Origin: Sphingobacterium yanglingense
GTDB taxonomy: Bacteria; Bacteroidota; Bacteroidia; Sphingobacteriales; Sphingobacteriaceae
Assembly: GCF_004363245.1 (NCBI RefSeq)
Contig: NZ_SNYV01000011.1
Span: 868,001 to 932,000 of the forward strand
Direction of reading: 5' to 3'
Length of the DNA: 64,000 nt
The translations under genes were made by a program, and so were the position numbers. Positions 63,071 through 64,000 of the stretch are shown here, one piece after another (position 1 is the stretch's first letter; every line of letters begins with the position of its first letter). Under the pieces are notes generated by a model. That model had not been told where the DNA came from, did not search any database, and saw only the letters and a list, made by a program, of their open reading frames with translations.

Positions 63071-64000
63071 ATGAATATCCCTTATCGTTTTAAGCTCAAC
63101 ACATCATCATTTGCCTATTATTGGACGGAGGGCTTAGGTAAGGAGTTATTGAATAAGCAGGGGCGCACACCGGATATAGATCAAGCTAATCAATTTATTC
63201 CCTTGCTCTATCAATGGGATAATAAGGCGGATGAGATTATACAGGACCTGTATGCTAAAATAGGTATTCTAGCAGCAAACAAATCCTTGTTCAACTATAT
63301 TGACGAGCAGCCTTTGGCTTCGGATGAATCGACGGTCTGGAATAATTTTTTTAAGGATATCGATTTAAATCCAGATTGGTTGGACTGGAATAAAATACAA
63401 AAAGGAAGCGAGCTGTGCCGAAGACCAGGACTGACCTCACTCATCGTCCTTCGCGATTACTGCCTCATGGGGGGCTATGAATCCGCAGCAATCAATAAAC
63501 CTCTAATATATACAGGTGCGCTAAAAAAAGGGGCTGTAAAGCGCTTGGTGGATACCGTAGAGTTCTGGGTACAGATCACAAAAGAAAACGGCTTAGAAAA
63601 AGGAAGCGAGGGGCTTAAGCAGGTATTTCTCACCCGGATGATACATGCCTACTCCCGGGTACACATCCTGCAGAAATCCGATTGGGATACCGAAAAATGG
63701 GGAGTACCTATCAATAGCTGGGATATGCTCGCAACAAATCTAGGCTTCTCCCTGGTATTTATGGTCGGTCTTCACCGCATGGGCATACAGGTCTCTCCCG
63801 AAGAGAAAGAAGGTGTTTTCCATTTTTGGAAATACATTGGATACCTACTCGGTATCCCCTTAGAATTATTGCCGGATAATGAAGAAGAGGCCATCGAAGC
63901 GCTGTACTATTGGACCATGACCCAACGAGAGGGAGATGCAGACACGCAATTACTGGCCTCTGCACTAAAGGAAGAACCTGTAATGGCCCACTATCCAACA
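63071..64000 (+). CDS. MpaB/DUF2236-family oxygenase, N-terminal 310 codons (runs off window)
   Basis: Open frame from the ATG at 63071 to the window end without a stop; it starts two bases after the preceding gene. The segments RRPGLTSLIVLRDYCLMGGY, GALKKGAVKRLVDTVEFW, LTRMIHAYSRVHILQKSDWD, WGVPINSWDMLATNLGFSLV and FHFWKYIGYLLGIPLELLPD match the MpaB/DUF2236 heme-binding fold (latex-clearing-protein superfamily), where a conserved His (here in IHAYSRVHI) is a candidate heme ligand. Members are b-type heme oxygenases of mostly unknown substrate. No signal peptide seen. Confidence 0.8.
   Translation, partial: MNIPYRFKLNTSSFAYYWTEGLGKELLNKQGRTPDIDQANQFIPLLYQWDNKADEIIQDLYAKIGILAANKSLFNYIDEQPLASDESTVWNNFFKDIDLNPDWLDWNKIQKGSELCRRPGLTSLIVLRDYCLMGGYESAAINKPLIYTGALKKGAVKRLVDTVEFWVQITKENGLEKGSEGLKQVFLTRMIHAYSRVHILQKSDWDTEKWGVPINSWDMLATNLGFSLVFMVGLHRMGIQVSPEEKEGVFHFWKYIGYLLGIPLELLPDNEEEAIEALYYWTMTQREGDADTQLLASALKEEPVMAHYPT

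Overview
This window looks like chromosomal DNA of a Bacteroidota bacterium, most likely Sphingobacteriaceae (a Sphingobacterium-type genome). The reasons are two SusC/SusD outer-membrane uptake pairs, each with its own ECF sigma and FecR anti-sigma gene; promoter -7 boxes of the Bacteroidota form TAnnTTTG; few Shine-Dalgarno sites; moderate AT-richness; and Bacteroidota-type core genes. No IS element, prophage, CRISPR array, tRNA or rRNA was seen. The first and last genes run off the window ends.

Layout. 1-9.0 kb: envelope and unknown proteins (membrane protein, secreted gluzincin-like protease, FAD oxidoreductase, three leftward unknowns, lipocalin-like protein, propeller-like protein), then a 2OG-Fe(II) oxygenase next to an Ada-type zinc-domain protein. 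9.0-20.2 kb: a leftward Sus operon (sigma, FecR, SusC, SusD, two Tat-signal Gfo/Idh/MocA oxidoreductases, a GMC oxidoreductase), plausibly for oxidative breakdown of a glycoside. 20.4-31.3 kb: a lone secreted protein, then a second leftward Sus operon (sigma, FecR, SusC, SusD, M14 metallocarboxypeptidase), plausibly for peptides. 31.9-33.0 kb: a third ECF sigma overlapping a small membrane-protein gene and followed by an HMA-like 70-aa protein. 33.3-35.2 kb: lipoprotein, YgiB-like and YgiC-like genes overlapping by one base. 35.2-39.1 kb: YncE-like protein, lipoprotein, DUF1905 protein, an SDR lacking its catalytic Tyr, a SnoaL-like protein and an unknown. 39.2-44.9 kb: a complete RND efflux operon (adaptor, pump, outer-membrane factor). 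45.2-49.3 kb: a TPR-lipoprotein histidine kinase and response regulator, preceded by a 54-codon secreted-peptide-like ORF and a strongly structured intergenic region, then a tail-anchored unknown. 49.4-51.1 kb: ornithine aminotransferase and a small conserved protein. 51.7-60.1 kb: core genes mazG, trpS, a deoxynucleoside kinase, an ABC-F ATPase, smc and a small coiled-coil protein. 60.2-64.0 kb: M13 metallopeptidase, a YgjP/SprT-like protein that has lost its catalytic residues, and the start of an MpaB/DUF2236 oxygenase.

The most unusual material is at 48.06-48.67 kb. A tiny ORF with a signal-like N-terminus and a G9 tract lies just upstream of the TPR kinase and is closed by its own terminator. 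Next to it, 135 bases carry four perfect inverted repeats, two of which could form a pseudoknot or an attenuator. The following gene has a promoter in which the palindrome TTACGG-N4-CCGTAA lies exactly 20 nt before a TAnnTTTG box. The same palindrome, in the same orientation and at the same 20-nt distance, precedes an unrelated unknown gene at 39.1 kb. This points to a small regulon controlled by an unidentified factor. All functional statements come from reading motifs; no database search was run.
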